Shown here: positions 25,213-36,449 of the stretch, piece by piece
Numbering within the stretch: position 1 is the first letter of the stretch
How the letters are laid out: every line of letters begins with the position of its first letter
Assembly: GCA_905250125.1 (NCBI GenBank)
Contig: CAJNOL010000352.1
Location: 61,099 to 125,098 of the forward strand
From: Rotaria sordida
Taxonomy: Eukaryota; Rotifera; Eurotatoria; Philodinida; Philodinidae
Direction: 5' to 3'
DNA length: 64,000 nucleotides
The notes under the pieces: generated by a model
What the model saw: the letters and a program-made list of their open reading frames with translations, nothing else
Told to the model about the DNA's origin: nothing
Databases searched by the model: none
Position numbers and translations under genes: made by a program

Positions 25213-26965
25213 CCGTATGAAGACCTAAGAGCAAGGGGAAAAGTGCAGGTTCCTAGCACCAAATTGGCTCTATGATGCGAAGAAGGTGCTGAGGTGCTGG
25301 AAAGGTGCTAAAAAAAGCACTGAAAAAGTACTGTAATGCCCTTAGAATTCTGAAAAATAAGGTAAAAACTGAGGTTAACTACGGGTGAAAGTCAGAATAT
25401 TCCGACTCTATTTCTCGATCAAACTGAGGCTATACCGAGAAAATAACGATTTTTCATAAAACTTGATTGAAAGTTTTCGAAGTCAAGGAATCTGATTCGC
25501 CAGACTGTCTCCTAAAATCTGTGGAGTTCAGAATCTGAGTAGGAGAAGGCTATTTCCCAGCAAGGTTTTTCTTCACTATTGTAAGAGCAAGATAGAGTGT
25601 TATATAAGTCATATAAACGAGCACCTTTATAACCCCTAGATTGATCAAGACAATCAGAGGATCTGAAGGGATCCTCTTTCATATGGCCTGAACAACATCG
25701 TTTTCTATCCTGACAATAGTGGAGAAAAGCTTTGCCGATATTTCCAAAACTCAATCATATAAACTTGGGAATCTTATAGATGTGCGAGAAATTAGCAACA
25801 GTGGGGACACTTGCCAACTAATAAAATTAAAGTTATGAAAAATAAAGAGGGAAGGAGAAATCATTCATAGAAAATTTGTAAAGTTTGAACACAGTTTTTT
25901 TTAAAGACTAATCTGGTTTGTATTCATGGCAGATTGGTGCTTAATAAACAGATGGTTGATTCTAGGTTGATATATAAGATAATTTAAAATTCAAATTTTT
26001 TAAAACCAATTTTTTTTCCCGGAAAACGATAAAAAGACCTTTTAGATTTTAACGCTAATCAAATTTCAAATTTAGATTCTCTGACTTCTTTCTTTCTGTA
26101 GTGAATTTTCTAGAACATTATATAAATCACAAATGTTAAAGTTATTTTTATTTCTAGATTTTTACAAATCATTGTTTAAACTGTCAAATAAAAATTTTTT
26201 ACATTCACAAATTGATATCATTAAATAAAAATTACGATCAAATTGCAATATAGAATTGGTAAAAAATATCGTATGTTCTCTCAAAGATGACAAGTATGAT
26301 GCCCAAGCACAAGTATTAAAAACACAGAAATTGATCAGTTTAAAAGAATTAGACGTAAACATTAGTAAGAGCAGAAAATAACAAGTGTTTTCACTGTAGT
26401 TTTTCTTTATTTAAAATGGAATAAATAGACATACTTTAAACCTATAAAAATTGCTCATATGAATCATAAAATTTCTTGCACTAAATGTTCAGATACATAT
26501 TTCTCACTATTAAGCTCACCCCTCAAAAAAAAGCCCATTTTCGTCAGAAATCCTGAAATTCACAAAAATTAGTAAAAAAAAATGAAACAGTAACAAAGTT
26601 TTGTCAGTTTTTTCGATGAACACACTTATCCCATATTTGCATGATATCATAGAATGATAAAAATAATCTTACATTGATATTATTAAAATATAATCAATAT
26701 TTATTAAGAATTTATTTATATCATTACAAAATATAACTCTACAATATTTCTCTACATAAATTATTAAATTATGCTGTATAAAACAACATATACTAGTTAA
26801 TTGTTTGAATTTTTTTATAGTAAAAAAAAAAAAAATCCGACTAATAAGCTCACAAATATAATCATATATCCGTAGCATTCTGACAAACTACGTGAGCAAC
26901 GTTCTTGTGTGAATAACTCTTTCGTTGGAATTCTGAAAATCGTTGTAATTCGTGATTATAAATTA
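25213..26965. other. Spacer downstream of MFSD12-like gene
   Basis: Contains a GGTGCT-rich patch at 25255-25335. The open frame at 25512-25754 has six cysteines but no recognised domain and no splice context. A short repeat end at 26509-26560 recurs at 31276-31325. No gene was called. Confidence 0.4.
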
Positions 26966-29723
26966 TTATACAATTTTAGTTACTATTACTTTTACAGTAC
27001 GTCGCATTATTCGATTCCATAAAGACCTAATAGATTGTCGTATTGAATCTATCCATTGAGTACTACTATGAATACGTGTAATGCTTATTAATATTAATAA
27101 TGTACAAAGTGTAGTAACACCAGGTACAAATGAAAGAATTTGTCGATAAAAAAGTGGACAACAAGTTGAACATGTACTACGAAGAAAAAAATGAGAAGAC
27201 TAATTATAGTTTTAATGAAGAAAAAAATAAATACATTCATACCTGCAAGGATTATATTGTTGAATAAATGTTATTGCCAATCCATTAGCTAATTTATCCA
27301 AAAATGACATAGCTCCATAAACAAATGCACTACTTTCCTATACGAATAAGAATTAATACATAAAACAATTAATTAATATTGTCTTACTGTATTTTGACCA
27401 ATTAAATCAGATGTAAGTGCACTTGATGTAATTTGTACTGTTGTTATTCCTATTCCAAGTAATATTGTACCAATAAGAATTGTAAATCGTATTGAAATAC
27501 CAAAATTTATATTTAATGAAAAAATATACCAAAAAAGAAATGATGATAAAAGGACAGCAATAAGTCCAACAATCATTGTTTTCTTTCGTCCTAAATATTG
27601 ATTAACTTTACGCATTGGAAATGAAGTTATAAAACCACTAATATAAACACATAATGGACCTGTTGCAATAAATGTCTAAATATAAACTTTATGTTATTAA
27701 ATGAAAAATATTTCATTCGAAAAAAAAATAAGACGAACTCGATCTACTTGACTTGCATCTGTTGTATCCATAATATATAAAGGTAAATAAACTTGTGAAA
27801 CATTACTTATAACACGTGTTAACATCCAAATAAGTGATATTAAATAGAATTGAGTATCATATAAAATGTCACGCCATGTATGAGATGCCGAAGAAAGAGA
27901 TTTACAATGTTCTATAAAAAAAAATTTCATAGTTTATATTTAATGCCGCCACCTTCGCCTTCCTTCGAAATCGATTTTCAATACAGTGCATGGAATTTCC
28001 ATGAAGTATTATTCTAAAGACGTTCGGTCAATGAAAGTACACCAAGGTTCTATTTTATTTCATTTTTGAGGTCTTCAAAGGCTTAAAACTCCAAAAATCC
28101 TAGGTGACATTTTCTTGAAAACCTACATTTGCTTTGATATTGAAAGTCATATACAAAATTCCTTGCCCTATTTGAAAGAAGATGCATCAATTCACTTTTG
28201 GGAAAAGTGCGCAAATTTTTTGTTCTATAAAAAGTGTCCTATAAGTCTTGGACCTCAAGAAAAATTGATTTATGCATACACAAAGAATGATCCCTATCAA
28301 ACTATACCTATATGAGCTGCGAGTACTTAGGACGATGTTTTAAATTGAATATTATTCGATGATATCATCTCTTTTAATAATAGTGATATAAACAGATGAA
28401 ACATGATAATTAAAATCTCAAAAAATGGCTAGTATTTTTTTTAAAAAGTGTTCATGAACTATGACTTCATCGTATGATATCATCAGATAATATACCATTG
28501 AAAATATCATGATAAGTACTGAAAGCTCATAGATTTAGTTGGATAGGAATCACTCTTTGTTTACATATAAACTAACTTTCGTTGAGTTCCAAAACTTATG
28601 GGATGCACTGTATTTATACTTGAAGAGCTTTCAAGCATCAGCATCAAATATGATTGTATTACATATCAATAAAAAAAATCGTCTTGAAGACCTACAAGCT
28701 ACGTGTTGAACCATGATGAGGAGTGATGATTGTAATTTCATCTTTTAGATAGAGAGCTCTAGATATTCATCATGAATTTTGCAGAAATCTTTTGAAATTA
28801 GACGTTATTTCTTGAATCTAGGAAGTAGATACTTTAAGGGTTATGTCTAGTATATGTTTATCTCGCCAAGTATCTTCATTTGAGAAAAATCGATTTTTCA
28901 GAAGGGACAATCTTAAATCATATTTCTTTATTTTTTGAGTACTTGTTACAGATGGTGATTCTTTTGAGCCAAGATGAAAAATAAGAGATGTAAAAAAACC
29001 AGTAATAATAATAATATGAGTTAACATCTATAAACAAAAATTTTATTAATATTTTTACAATTTTAAATTCGCTTAATATTACTCGAAAGACATTGGCATT
29101 CATTTGCGTATTATCATTCGTTTGATTTTTATCAAGAAGTAACCAAGTTACAGTATAAACAAATATATTTGCAACAATTGACCATGCATGACGATATGCA
29201 TTTAATGCAACACGTTCACCATCTTTTGATGTTAATTCATTTAACATTGATAAATGTCCAATTTGTGAACATGCCCAACCAAATTGAAATATTATTATAA
29301 ATATTGTATAATAAATAAATGATGGTAAAATAAATGCAAGACTTTCATTCTCTAATTGAAAACATATTGAAAATGAACTGAGTACACAAATAACTCCTAT
29401 AGATATTCAAAAATATTTTCTTTTTTTTTCAAAAAAAAAAACAAATGAATCTGAGCTTACAAACCTAATAAATGCCATGATTTTCGTTTACCATATTCAC
29501 CCTGTTTAGTTCGATCTGAAGCAAAACCAACAAATACAGTTACTAGAGCATCGGCTACTTGACCAATTAATAATAAATAACCAGCAGAACTATTTGAAAA
29601 TTTTGCTACACGATGATAGAAGACAAGTGAATAAGAAAACCATACAGATGCACATAAATCATTAAGAAAATGACCTATACTAAATGCAAATTTTCGACAA
29701 GGTAATACATCATCTATTTCCAT
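26966..29723 (-). CDS. mfsd12: MFSD12-like lysosomal transporter
   Basis: Seven exons give 474 residues: 29723-29465, 29396-29083, 29027-28943, 27911-27739, 27675-27388, 27337-27243 and 27176-26966 (TAA). Conserved blocks in order are [148 protein letters not shown] and CSTCCPLFY. They follow MFSD12, a major-facilitator-family protein that imports cysteine into lysosomes and melanosomes in vertebrates. Length matches the family. The exon 3 donor (GTACTC at 28942) is the least certain boundary; it was chosen because it restores frame (K) into exon 4. Intron 3 carries a mariner-like insertion. Confidence 0.9.
27982..28612. mobile_element. mariner/Tc1-like non-autonomous element in MFSD12 intron 3
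   Basis: The left end reads TACAGTGCATGGAATTTCC, and the right end, reverse-complemented, reads TACAGTGCATCCCATAAGTT, with TA at each outer edge. TA targets and ends of the form CAGTGxxTCCCATAAGTT are typical of Tc1/mariner relatives. The roughly 630-bp interior has no transposase; the open frame at 28115-28315 shows no domain. It lies entirely within intron 28942-27912. Confidence 0.65.
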
Positions 29724-31062
29724 TTTGATTGATTTGTAATATTTTTTTTTTCTATTGGAAATCTAAACAAGAATATTTTGATTTCATTGTATCGAAACAG
29801 ACAATACAGTCTATATCAAGTGATCCTTTTTTGTTCATATCTCATTCATACAAAAATAGAAAAAATTTTTATGAATTCGAAATTTCACTAACAGTTAAGG
29901 TTTATTAATTAATCAATGATAAAATAGGATTAAATCAATTGCTAACTTACACAAATAATATTTTAAATAAAAACCGTATTTCAATCAAGTCACCAGCTCG
30001 ATGATTATAATTTATCCATGCTCACATAACATTCAAACCAAATGCTATTCAATGACGTGCTTTACCAAGTATTTGGTCGATCTAAATTGTTAAATAAATG
30101 TGCGCGTATTTCATATTCTTATGTACACATTCTTGACTAGGTAAGTAAATGATCGTATTTGTGTATTCGTCAACACTGTAATCAACAGGAAACTATATGA
30201 AAGTCAAATATGAACAGGTGTCGCACGTTGATATTAACAAAGGTATAAATTTTATTTTCCTAACTTTGATTAAATATTTTTATATGATAAAAAAATTTAT
30301 TTAAAAACAAATATTTGCATCAAATATTTTGAAAGACATTACACAACAGTAGTGAGATTCAAGCAAAAAAAAAATCAAGATTAATAAACCAAATGCTAGT
30401 ATATTTATAATAGATATTCTTGATTAGATGTTCATAATAAATAAACATTAATATTAATTAATGAAGATTAAATTGATTCGATTACATTTATTGTTTATTA
30501 TAATGTTTTCAATTGATCAAGAGGAACACAATTTGTTGAGAAGTATTGGCTTGATTTTGTATATGTACAAACTTGTCACTACCCCCATAGGGGTAGTAGC
30601 AAATAGCAAGATTTTTATGTTGTGCACAGACACATAGACAACAAAGTGTATTCGTTTTCTTGGTCACGCTTCAATGATAATAATCAAAACATTCATATAC
30701 ATATTGCGTTCGATTTTTCTTTTTTTTTTTTTTGCATCAAGATAAACGAATAAATAATTGTTCAGTCATGCAAATATCTGTACATTTTAGATTAAAAATA
30801 ATTTTATTCTTTCAATGATACTATTTTGTTTTATTCATAGTACCAATTGAATATTTATCAGTTCTTTACGCAAAACTTTATTGAAATTTGATATAATCCT
30901 TAGACAAACAATTTTCTTTTTACTATATTTAATCGTCTATATATTAGTTTATAAAGATTGAAGATAAGGTTTCTTTTTCTTTTCTTTTTTTTATTCAATT
31001 TCATTATAAATATATCTGATCGGCTTTTTCGTATTCTCTCAACTCTATGTCTGTACGTCGTC
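29724..31062. other. Intergenic spacer
   Basis: Upstream flank of the MFSD12-like gene. It contains a perfect 8-bp-stem hairpin (ACTACCCC-CATA-GGGGTAGT) at 30578-30597. No gene was seen. Confidence 0.4.
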
Positions 31063-31218
31063 ATGATCAATAAAATAAAAACTGGTGGTTTATGTTTTTG
31101 TTGTACAGGCAATCGACGTAGTCGTCAATATAAAGAATCAATTAATCTCTCAACTTGTTCAGCAAATAATTGTAAACATGCTTGTAAAATTCGTTATCAT
31201 AATCAATGTATTGGGCCA
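31063..31218 (+). CDS. Possible Cys-rich exon of an unknown or broken gene
   Basis: From ATG 31063 the frame reads MINKIKTGGLCFCCTGNRRS, continues RQYKESINLSTC, then NNCKHACKIRYHNQCIGP, and ends at a good donor (CCA|GTAAGT at 31219). Cysteines are spaced C-x-C-C ... C-x4-C-x3-C-x5-H-x2-C, which looks zinc-binding. Codon use resembles the real exons nearby. An alternative acceptor (TTGTACAG at 31101-31108) could start the exon later. No following exon was found before a repeat block beginning near 31276, so this may be the surviving piece of a disrupted gene. I do not recognise the family. Confidence 0.35.
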
Positions 31219-32070
31219 GTAAGTTCAGGAGTTTAAATCGATTCATTAGTTACATGTAAATACTATATTATTTGATTAAGCTTCCTCTTAAAAGAAGTCA
31301 ATTTTCGTCAGAAAATTTGAAATTATGATAAATGCATGGGAACATAGTCCAAGATCGAATCTTTCATCAACGACATGATTTCTGATTTGGCAAGGTTTGT
31401 GTTGCCAAAAATTTTAATGATTTCTGTCACCATCTGCTTGAAAAATGTGTCTTTTTTTAGCAAAAAGCCGAAAATCCTTTTCCGGCTTTTTCTTCGTTTA
31501 TGCTTTTTCTGGTCACGCATCCCAAAAATCTTGAAAGAGCACCATGGTAGTCAATTATGACCATTTTTTGAGAGATTTTCGAATTATTGAACTTGTCATC
31601 TTTTTCCTCCACATAAAAAGTGAGAATTTAAACAGAGAGAACTGCAAACTGACATAATTTTTCAAGTAAAAAAAACAAAATCTATAGAATTAAGATTTAT
31701 GAAGAAGTTTGGGTTTCCAAATGACGTATTTTTGACTCTTGTTTATTAAATATCTCCCGAAAACATCATGATATATGGCTGAAAATTTTAGTGTAGCTTC
31801 TTCACTACAGCCACAACAAATTCTAAAAATTTCATGCGGTTTTAATGTACCAGACCTAAAATCGATTTTTGAGGGACTTCAAAAGTTAAGAATTTCTTAA
31901 CATAGTATTATCAATTTGAAAATACCAAAAGTTTTCTAAGTCAATCAACATGTTTCGAATCTCTTTGCAATTATAATATTATCGATTGTCGTATAACAGC
32001 TATGCTAGATTATATTTACTAAATGCAAATCTTTCTAGATACATTGAAATTCTTCTACGAGTCCAACGAA
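31219..32070. other. Spacer with repeat-like sequence
   Basis: Starts with a 50-bp block (31276-31325) shared with 26509-26560, suggesting the edge of a dispersed element. The rest is AT-rich with no convincing frame; overlapping frames near 31323-31560 on both strands are unsupported. Confidence 0.4.
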
Positions 32071-32648
32071 GGAAGTCCTCCAACTATTCGATTGCTTTTG
32101 AGTCGTGACTATGTGCATTATGTAGAACCAAATGAGCTATGAATACTCTAAAAAGAGTTCGTATTCTTAACTTATTGCTATGGAGATACTGCACTTTTAC
32201 AGTATTTTGTAAATAAATGCTGCGACCGAGAAAAAGTGCTTTTCGAATTTGTATTTGACATTTTGCATAGAGACAGACCTTAATGAGAATAGTTTTTTTT
32301 TGTGAATGTCGTTGTTCCTATTCTAAAATACAGCAATGGTAATAGCATGTCATTTACATCATACATAAATCAGCAGATTTGATGTTCTTATTTCATGATA
32401 GAAGCAAATCAAAAAATCTGAAACTACTCTTGTTAAGATCTGTCTCTATGCAAAGTTACAAGTCAAAATTCGGAAAGCAGCTTTCCTGGATCACGATATT
32501 TATTTAAAAAATACCGTAAAGATACAGTATCACCATAGCAATAAGCTAAGGGTACGAACTCTTTCCAGAGTATTCATAGCTCATTTGGGTCTATATAATG
32601 CACATAGTTCTGATTCAAAAGCTATTCAACAGTTGGAAGACTTTTCTC
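32071..32648. repeat. Fold-back element, arms about 230 bp
   Basis: Left arm about 32071-32300, right arm about 32412-32648. GAGCTATGAATACTCTAAAA near 32129 is mirrored by CCAGAGTATTCATAGCTC near 32565, TTGCTATGGAGATACTG by CAGTATCACCATAGCAA, and GCATAGAGACAGACCTTAA by TTAAGATCTGTCTCTATGC. The spacer is about 110 bp. No coding sequence. It sits about 285 bp downstream of the EF-hand gene's stop. Confidence 0.85.
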
Positions 32649-32933
32649 ATAAGTTAAGCTATTTATCTATTCTACTACGTAGGTTGTTAACGTCACGCAA
32701 GAAGATTTAATGTCACATTTATTACTCCACCAATAATCGCCCATCTTTGTGTGAATTTACTGTGAGTTTTATTTTCTGAACTATAAAAAAGCTGTATGAA
32801 GAAAAAGAAAAAAAAAACTTTCGTTAATTTATTTTATTTTTTTCAAAAATATTAAAAAGAAAAAAAATAATAACTGACTGTACAAATAAAATATTATACA
32901 TTACAAAAAAAAAGGTAGCATTGAAAAATCTTT

Positions 32934-34078
32934 TCATGGTGTAAGTAATCTTCGTAATTGAGAATCTTTTAAACATCCGTCAATAAATTCTTGTCGAGAA
33001 AGTTTTCGATCACCATCAATATCAAATTTGTCAATAATCATATGAGCTAGATCTTGTGGTTTAAGATCTTGTTTAAGTTTCCTTTTTCCATTTACTTCAT
33101 AAATTAATTTTATAATTTCAGCTAACAAAAAAAAATCAATCAGAAGTCATTATTGGATATTAATTCGAAATAATAATACAAACTTAGTTCTTTTTTATCA
33201 AGTGAACCATTATCATTGATATCATACATTGAAAAGGCAAGATCAAGACGATCTTTTAGTTCACCTATATAATATAAATGAATAATATAAATGAAATGAA
33301 TAGATTCTTACTACTCATAGTCAACACAATAGCTGTTAGAAATTCATTAAAATCGATAATACCTAATAAAAAGAATTATTTTATCATAATTTTAGAAATA
33401 AAATTTATCAAACCATTTTTATCTTTGTCGAATGCTTTGAATGCTAATGAGCAAAAATTGGTTGCCTAATATAAATATAAAGACTTTAGAAAAAAAAAAT
33501 TTTTCTTTTTATTGATTTCATACGTTTCCTTGTGGATAAAATTTTCGATAAACTTCAATAAATTGTTTTCGATCGAGTTTACCTATTGAAGAAAAACAAT
33601 AAAGATGATGAATTATTGAAAATAATTAAATAAACCTGATGGATAATCGCGTATAAAATCTAAACGAAAAGAAGAATATTAAAATAAAAATTTAGAATGA
33701 AAACAAATAAAAAGAGAAAAATAACTAACTTTGATGCCATTCACGAATTTGTTCAGCTGAAAAATTCGTTGATGAAATAAGTATTTCAATTTGATTATCA
33801 GTAAGTTCAGTAAAATTTGCCTTTTTTCTTTTTTCTTTTAATGCTTTATTGCCCATTGTTGTTTCTCTTTGTTCTTCGCTTGATGTTGAAATGTCAGAAG
33901 ACACAATTATTTCAGTGTTCTGCACTTCTTCTCTTCTTATTTCGTTTTTTATTTTATTACTGTTTCGAATAGGTGAATGCGTAGATGGTTCTGTTTCAGA
34001 TGGATTCAGAGATGAGCAAATATTAGCTTCAAATTTATGTACAAGTGCTGAACAAGCTTGAGTCGTAAATGCGTACAT
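32934..34078 (-). CDS. Neuronal-calcium-sensor (NCS) family EF-hand protein
   Basis: Seven exons: 34078 (or 33856)-33730, 33659-33636, 33582-33524, 33465-33414, 33362-33312, 33264-33184 and 33121-32934. From the internal ATG at 33856 (MGNKALKEKRKK) the product is 193 residues, the usual NCS length, with Gly2 available for myristoylation. From the upstream ATG at 34078 it is 267 residues with a Ser/Glu-rich extension. EF1 is degenerate (FIRDYPSG, compare the family's CPSG). EF2 is canonical (DKDKNGIIDFNE), as is EF3 (DINDNGSLDKKE). EF4 (DIDGDRKLSRQE) has Arg in place of the usual Gly. NCS proteins couple calcium to membrane and receptor targets. Exon 2 is only 24 nt. Which start is used cannot be decided from sequence. 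Confidence 0.88.
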
Positions 34079-34423
34079 TTGAAATATTTTTTGATTAATA
34101 CTAAACTGAATAACGACGAATGAAGAATTATTTCTACCAAACTAACACCTCAAACAATATATATATATATATATGAAAGAACACAAGTAAATATAAGCTA
34201 TAAAATAACCAAACGAAACATCTATCATAAAAATGAATCATTCGACTTTATAAGTGAAAGATCAAATTCAAGAATGAATATTGTGCATTAATAAGATCTT
34301 CAATATAGTGATGTCATATATCAACTTATTATGTAACATGATACTTCTTTAGTTTTCTTAAATCTTATCAGTTCTCAATTAATAATTGTTATTTACAAAC
34401 CAAAGTAAAACGTTTATTATATG
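34079..34423. other. Spacer upstream of NCS gene
   Basis: AT-rich upstream flank with a TA run near 34158-34174. Probably contains the promoter; nothing specific was seen. Confidence 0.35.
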
Positions 34424-34612
34424 TACAGATTGTCGATCACGTAATAAACATACCTAGTTATATGGCATGATAAGAGAGCAAATATTTTCGTATATGTCCA
34501 TATAAAATTCAACAATAATATTAAGATTTTTGTTGTCATATTAGTTTGATGATAAAGAAAAAGTTTACTTCAAACATAAAGACTTTTTCATTTCGTTCTC
34601 ATATAGATAGTA
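34424..34612 (+). repeat. Direct repeat, copy 1
   Basis: About 190 bp similar in the same orientation to 35512-35700. Shared words are AGATTGTCGAT, GTAATA, GAGAGCAAAT, TTTTCG, ATAAAATTCAA, TTTTTGTT, ATAAAGACT, TTTCAT and CGTTCT-ATATAGATAG. The pair is about 1.09 kb apart and could be degenerate long terminal repeats or two copies of a short element. Confidence 0.65.
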
Positions 34613-35511
34613 CGAAATGAAATATTCAATTGTAAAGAAAAAGTTTCTCCTTGATTTGATTGTACCTTTTGCCAAGTGAAATTAAAAGATTGAGTTACTT
34701 ACATTATATTGCTTCGAAAGATGTGGTGTTGAAAAGAGAATATATATACATGAATTGGTACGTGCTTGTATGTGTGATTTTTTTCTTCATTCTTTCGGCA
34801 TTTACAACATGAAGTTGAAGGAACACAAAAGTCATTTCTCATATGTCTTTACAATTTTAATATTATGATTCACAATACAGAGTGTTTCATAAGTCTTAAG
34901 ATACTACAAAATTAGTTTATATGTAGATAGTAAATAATCCCTAAATAAATATTTCTTATATGAGCCTTGAGTACTCGTGTCAACCTTTCGAATGACATAT
35001 TATTGAATAGTATTTTCTCTTGCGATAATAAAAATATAAACATGAGTATGTGAGAATAAATTTTTCTCAAACGACTAACGTGTTTTTTTTTAAAGTTTTT
35101 TTAATAGAGTACTGAACAATTCTACATAAAACACAGTGTAATAGAAAAAAATAATTATTTGTCTTATTCGCTTATTTTACGCTCATCCCAATCCACTGGT
35201 TACATGTTTAATCAAGCTATGTACTCAGTAACTGGATTGAAATGGATAAAATATATGAAAATGTCGCTTTCAGAACGAAATGCAAAGAATAAAAATTTTA
35301 TTTTGAATTATTGATGAATTATTTAATTGTTGAATTTTACCTTAAGCAAGTGACGATTAAGTTGCTGACGTATGACCTACTGAAATGCATGCCACAAAGC
35401 ACTACGGATTGTATCAACTTTTAATAGAATTTCGAGTTTTCAGAGAAATTATTGAGACAAATTTGGGGCCAGGTCGAAAAATCACCGAAATTCGTGTAAT
35501 CCATTATTTAT
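34613..35511. other. Sequence between the direct repeats
   Basis: No open frame with recognisable content. A mariner-end-like string (ACAGAGTGTTTCATAAGTCT) occurs at 34877-34896 without a clear partner end. Confidence 0.35.
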
Positions 35512-35700
35512 ATAGATTGTCGATTATGTAATACACACCCCAAATTTATATGGAAAAATGAGAGAGCAAATGTTTTCGCATATGTTGGCATAAAATTCAA
35601 TAATGGCAATACGATTTTTGTTATTGTGTTCGTCCAATGATGAAGAAAATATTTAGTTCAGAAATAAAGACTGTTTCATAGCGTTCTTATATAGATAGCA
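35512..35700 (+). repeat. Direct repeat, copy 2
   Basis: Second copy of the repeat at 34424-34612, diverged by substitutions and small indels but collinear from AGATTGTCGAT to ATATAGATAG. Confidence 0.65.
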
Positions 35701-36040
35701 CCAGATTTTCATTCTACTCCATGATTGTATTAATTATAATAATTCTCTGATCAACAATAATCATGAAAGATAATGATAAACATCAACAAAATGGATCAGT
35801 AAACATCATCTTATTCAACAACAAAATGTTATAAATGATACACGAGAGGAAAACAACAGACTTCAATGAACTTTACTGAACTTCAAGAAATTTCAAAAAC
35901 TTCATAGGACTTTGACAGACTTCAAGATTGAAGTCTGCTATTTACTCGCGATGATACTCAATTATAAACTTAACTATTTCCTTAGTTAAATGAATTTCTT
36001 TATAAAAAAAATATAGTGAAACAAAATTAATGTAGCTATT
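35701..36040. other. Short spacer with ACTTCAA-type repeats
   Basis: At about 35860-35945 short words of the form GACTTCAA/ACTTCAAG recur in irregular tandem. No coding sequence. Confidence 0.35.
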
Positions 36041-36410
36041 TTAAGGTGCCCGTAATGTAAACCTTCAGTAAAAATTGTTTTTCGTGTTTTATATATATTT
36101 TTTGATAGAGTACGAGCAGCTGATTACGAAAAATTGATTTTTAGTTTTTCAGAAACATTTTTTTTAGATCAAAAAAGTTCAAAACTTTGGAGGGAACCAT
36201 TTTTTTGAAAAATGCATCATTTTTTGAAAAGACGCAAAATGTTCTATTTTACTCTCTTTTTTAGGTTGTAGAACTTATTGTTTCGATCTAAAAATTTATT
36301 TTTGAAAAACTAAAAATCAATTTTTCGTAATCAGCTGTTCATGCTCTATCAAAACATATATAAAAAATACAAAAAAAATTTTACTGAAGTTTTGTATTGC
36401 GTGCATCTTA
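36041..36410. repeat. Fold-back element, arms about 130 bp
   Basis: The left end (TAAGGTGCCCGTAATGTAAA, then CCTTCAGTAAAA) and the right end (TTTTACTGAAGTTTTGTATTG, then CGTGCATCTTA) are inverted copies. Further in, GATAGAGTACGAGCAGCTGA faces TCAGCTGTTCATGCTCTATC, and CGAAAAATTGATTTTTAGTT faces AACTAAAAATCAATTTTTCG. The spacer is roughly 100 bp. It abuts the head-to-head repeat array on its right. Confidence 0.85.
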
Positions 36411-36449
36411 CATGCAGGCCCTGCGCGAGGGTCCGAAGATTGAGGGAGA

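Noticed and set aside
25512..25754. 80-codon Cys-containing frame on the - strand
   Set aside because: No known pattern, no signal peptide, no neighbouring exon; the evidence is too thin to call a gene.
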